A stretch of DNA of 64,000 bases. Source: Phycisphaerales bacterium. GTDB taxonomy: Bacteria > Planctomycetota > Phycisphaerae > Phycisphaerales > UBA1924. Below the pieces are notes generated by a model. That model had not been told where the DNA came from. It was given only the letters and a program-made list of their open reading frames with translations, and searched no databases. The position numbers were made by a program, and so were the translations under genes. The stretch covers positions 62,001 to 126,000 of the forward strand of contig JAJDDJ010000009.1 of NCBI GenBank assembly GCA_029260395.1, written 5' to 3'. Position 1 is the stretch's first letter, and every line of letters starts with the position of its first letter. Below, one piece after another: positions 62,611 to 64,000 of the stretch.

Positions 62611-64000
62611 ATGCGCAGCCTCCCCCTTCTCGCCCTTCTCGCTCTCGTTGGCTCTGCCAGCGCCCAGTCTTGGGGCGTGGTCGCTGGCTCCATCCGCAAA
62701 GAGGGCCTCGTCTCCACGCTCCCGGGAGGTGTTCTGCCGTTCGCTGATATAGCAACACTCGGACCCAACCCGGGCCTTGGGCCGGATGTGTACACCATCT
62801 GGCACATGGCCCAGCTGCGCAACCCACAACAATGCGGCACAGCGCTCGCACGCTGCGTCGACTCTGCGTACGCGGGCGGTCGCGCGCGCGTCGATGCCAG
62901 CCCTACGGTCATCGATCTGCTCATGGTTGCGCGCACAAGCGTGGACCACACCTGCCCGATCGACTGCTGCTTGCCCTGGGCCAACGTTGCCGATCTCGAT
63001 CAGATCAACTTCGACTTCACCTTCAGCGTCGATGGCGTGCCGCCCGGCACACCCATCAACGTCAGTTGGTCCTCCAGCGCCCTGCTCAGCGTCTTCGGCC
63101 GCCACGAGTCCGCGATGGAAGACCCCATCATGTTCGAAGGGCTGAACATGGACATCACATACGAAGCGCCAGGCGGCACCATGACCGCCAACATGCTCAC
63201 CGGTGCGATCTCCGACGTCCTCGACAATCCGTTCAACATGACGCTCACCGGTAAGATCGATCAGCAGGGTGACTTCTCAGGCGGTTGGTTCACGGTCTTG
63301 ACCGGCACCGACATGTCGATCTCCATGTCGATCGACGAGATGAACGCGCTCCATGTTCCCGAGGGCGGGCCCATCGGCCTCAAGCCCTCCTGCCCCATCG
63401 GATGGAGCGACGGCGACGGCGCTGAGCTCGTCGCCAGAGTCAGCCTCAAGCTCGGCACCATGACGCCGCCCCCGCTGCCCGGCGGCATCACACCGCCTAA
63501 CCCCTTCGGCCCTGCGAGCCTCGCACTCGAGTTCTCCACCGATGTCGGTTCTGATGCGGAGCTCAGCGAAGCCATCAACCCGCCCCCCGGCCGGCCGCAG
63601 TTCGACCCGGGCGACATGTACGCTTGGAAGGGCGCGCCGCTGCCGCCCGGCGGGGCCAACGGCATCCGCGATGATGCCCTGAGCCTGGGACTCGCGGGCT
63701 TCATCGTTGAGCCCAATCCCGGCTCGCCGATCCTCCCGCCCCTGTGCAACTTCGGACCGGTGCCGTTCGTCGACTTCTTCGACCTCGACGGCTTCGACGC
63801 CATCGACTTCGATCTCGCGACCCTGCTCGCCAACGGCCCGCCCCCTTATACCTTCTTCCCGTCTAACACCGTCTTCGAGCCCGGCGTGATTCTCATCTCC
63901 GCCGACGACGACTCAGAAGGCAGCTACACCCAGTGCGAGGTACCCGTCACGTCCCTCAGTCCGGGCCTTCGCACCTACGGCATGACCTCGCTCAACGACG
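62611..64000 (+). CDS. Secreted protein of unknown function (3' end beyond window)
   Basis: Open from an ATG at 62611, after GCAGGAG, to the last base of the window without a stop: at least 463 residues, cut by the window edge. Signal peptide about 1-19 (RSLPLLALLALVGSASAQ). The visible part has a mixed strand pattern ('SWGVVAGSIRKEGLVSTLPGG', 'TIWHMAQLRNPQQCG', 'DHTCPIDCCLPWANVADLDQINFDFTFSVDG'), a Pro/Gly-rich loop, and 'VPFVDFFDLDGFDAIDFDLATLL'. Six Cys lie in the first 130 residues. No family is recognised. By position it could end in the same modules as its neighbours; that cannot be seen here. Confidence 0.75.
   Translation, partial: MRSLPLLALLALVGSASAQSWGVVAGSIRKEGLVSTLPGGVLPFADIATLGPNPGLGPDVYTIWHMAQLRNPQQCGTALARCVDSAYAGGRARVDASPTVIDLLMVARTSVDHTCPIDCCLPWANVADLDQINFDFTFSVDGVPPGTPINVSWSSSALLSVFGRHESAMEDPIMFEGLNMDITYEAPGGTMTANMLTGAISDVLDNPFNMTLTGKIDQQGDFSGGWFTVLTGTDMSISMSIDEMNALHVPEGGPIGLKPSCPIGWSDGDGAELVARVSLKLGTMTPPPLPGGITPPNPFGPASLALEFSTDVGSDAELSEAINPPPGRPQFDPGDMYAWKGAPLPPGGANGIRDDALSLGLAGFIVEPNPGSPILPPLCNFGPVPFVDFFDLDGFDAIDFDLATLLANGPPPYTFFPSNTVFEPGVILISADDDSEGSYTQCEVPVTSLSPGLRTYGMTSLND

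Overview
This is a GC-rich chromosomal window that I infer comes from the Planctomycetota, probably the class Phycisphaerae. The evidence is large Ser/Thr kinases with TPR tails, a pseudopilin with a planctomycete-style N-terminus, two proteins with PEP-CTERM-like tails (PxP, hydrophobic stretch, RRRR), small membrane proteins ending in CxxCxYD...CPECG zinc ribbons, and a family of secreted proteins ending in a repeated Cys-flanked GDIADDFG...SFGDFLALLGLIGPC module. No rRNA, tRNA, CRISPR array, transposase or integrase was recognised.

Layout. 0-0.8 kb: 3' end of an amidohydrolase gene. 0.8-6.5 kb (minus strand): a compact capsid cassette with a portal, a scaffold-like protein, an SU10/DUF5309-type major capsid protein, four small genes and a lipoprotein gene. 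No terminase, maturation protease, recognisable tail or integrase gene lies next to it. 6.7-9 kb: lower-GC accessory stretch with a possible PD-(D/E)XK-like protein, small hypothetical genes and intergenic hairpin repeats. 9-42 kb: a mostly housekeeping and regulatory backbone. It includes Ser/Thr kinases, a phosphohexomutase, a QueD-like enzyme, polyphosphate kinase, a YpdA-like reductase, class I fructose-bisphosphate aldolase, a CPA2 antiporter, a LacI regulator followed by a GH31 glucosidase, PlsY, a SpoIIE phosphatase overlapping a TPR exoprotein gene, a DEAD-box helicase and Aat.

42-64 kb: an exoprotein island built around dihydrolipoyl dehydrogenase. It encodes a GH5 glycosidase, a laminin-B-domain protein, an alpha/beta esterase, a parallel beta-helix protein, a GH16 glucanase, a beta-propeller, an EndA/NucM-type nuclease and a lamin-tail-like protein. 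All eight end in one or two copies of the same dockerin-like module (15 copies in total). Two PEP-CTERM-like proteins, an AraC regulator, a pseudopilin and the start of another secreted protein lie among them. The island also holds four copies of a long palindromic hairpin (core arm AAGACCGCCAAC), and a direct repeat of the lpd 3' end that brackets two of the exoprotein genes.

The most unusual items are the isolated capsid cassette, the homogenised dockerin-like module family with its DNA-level signs of exchange, and the 2.2-kb exoprotein segment bounded by a duplicated lpd terminus. Functions were assigned by reading motifs; no database search was run.
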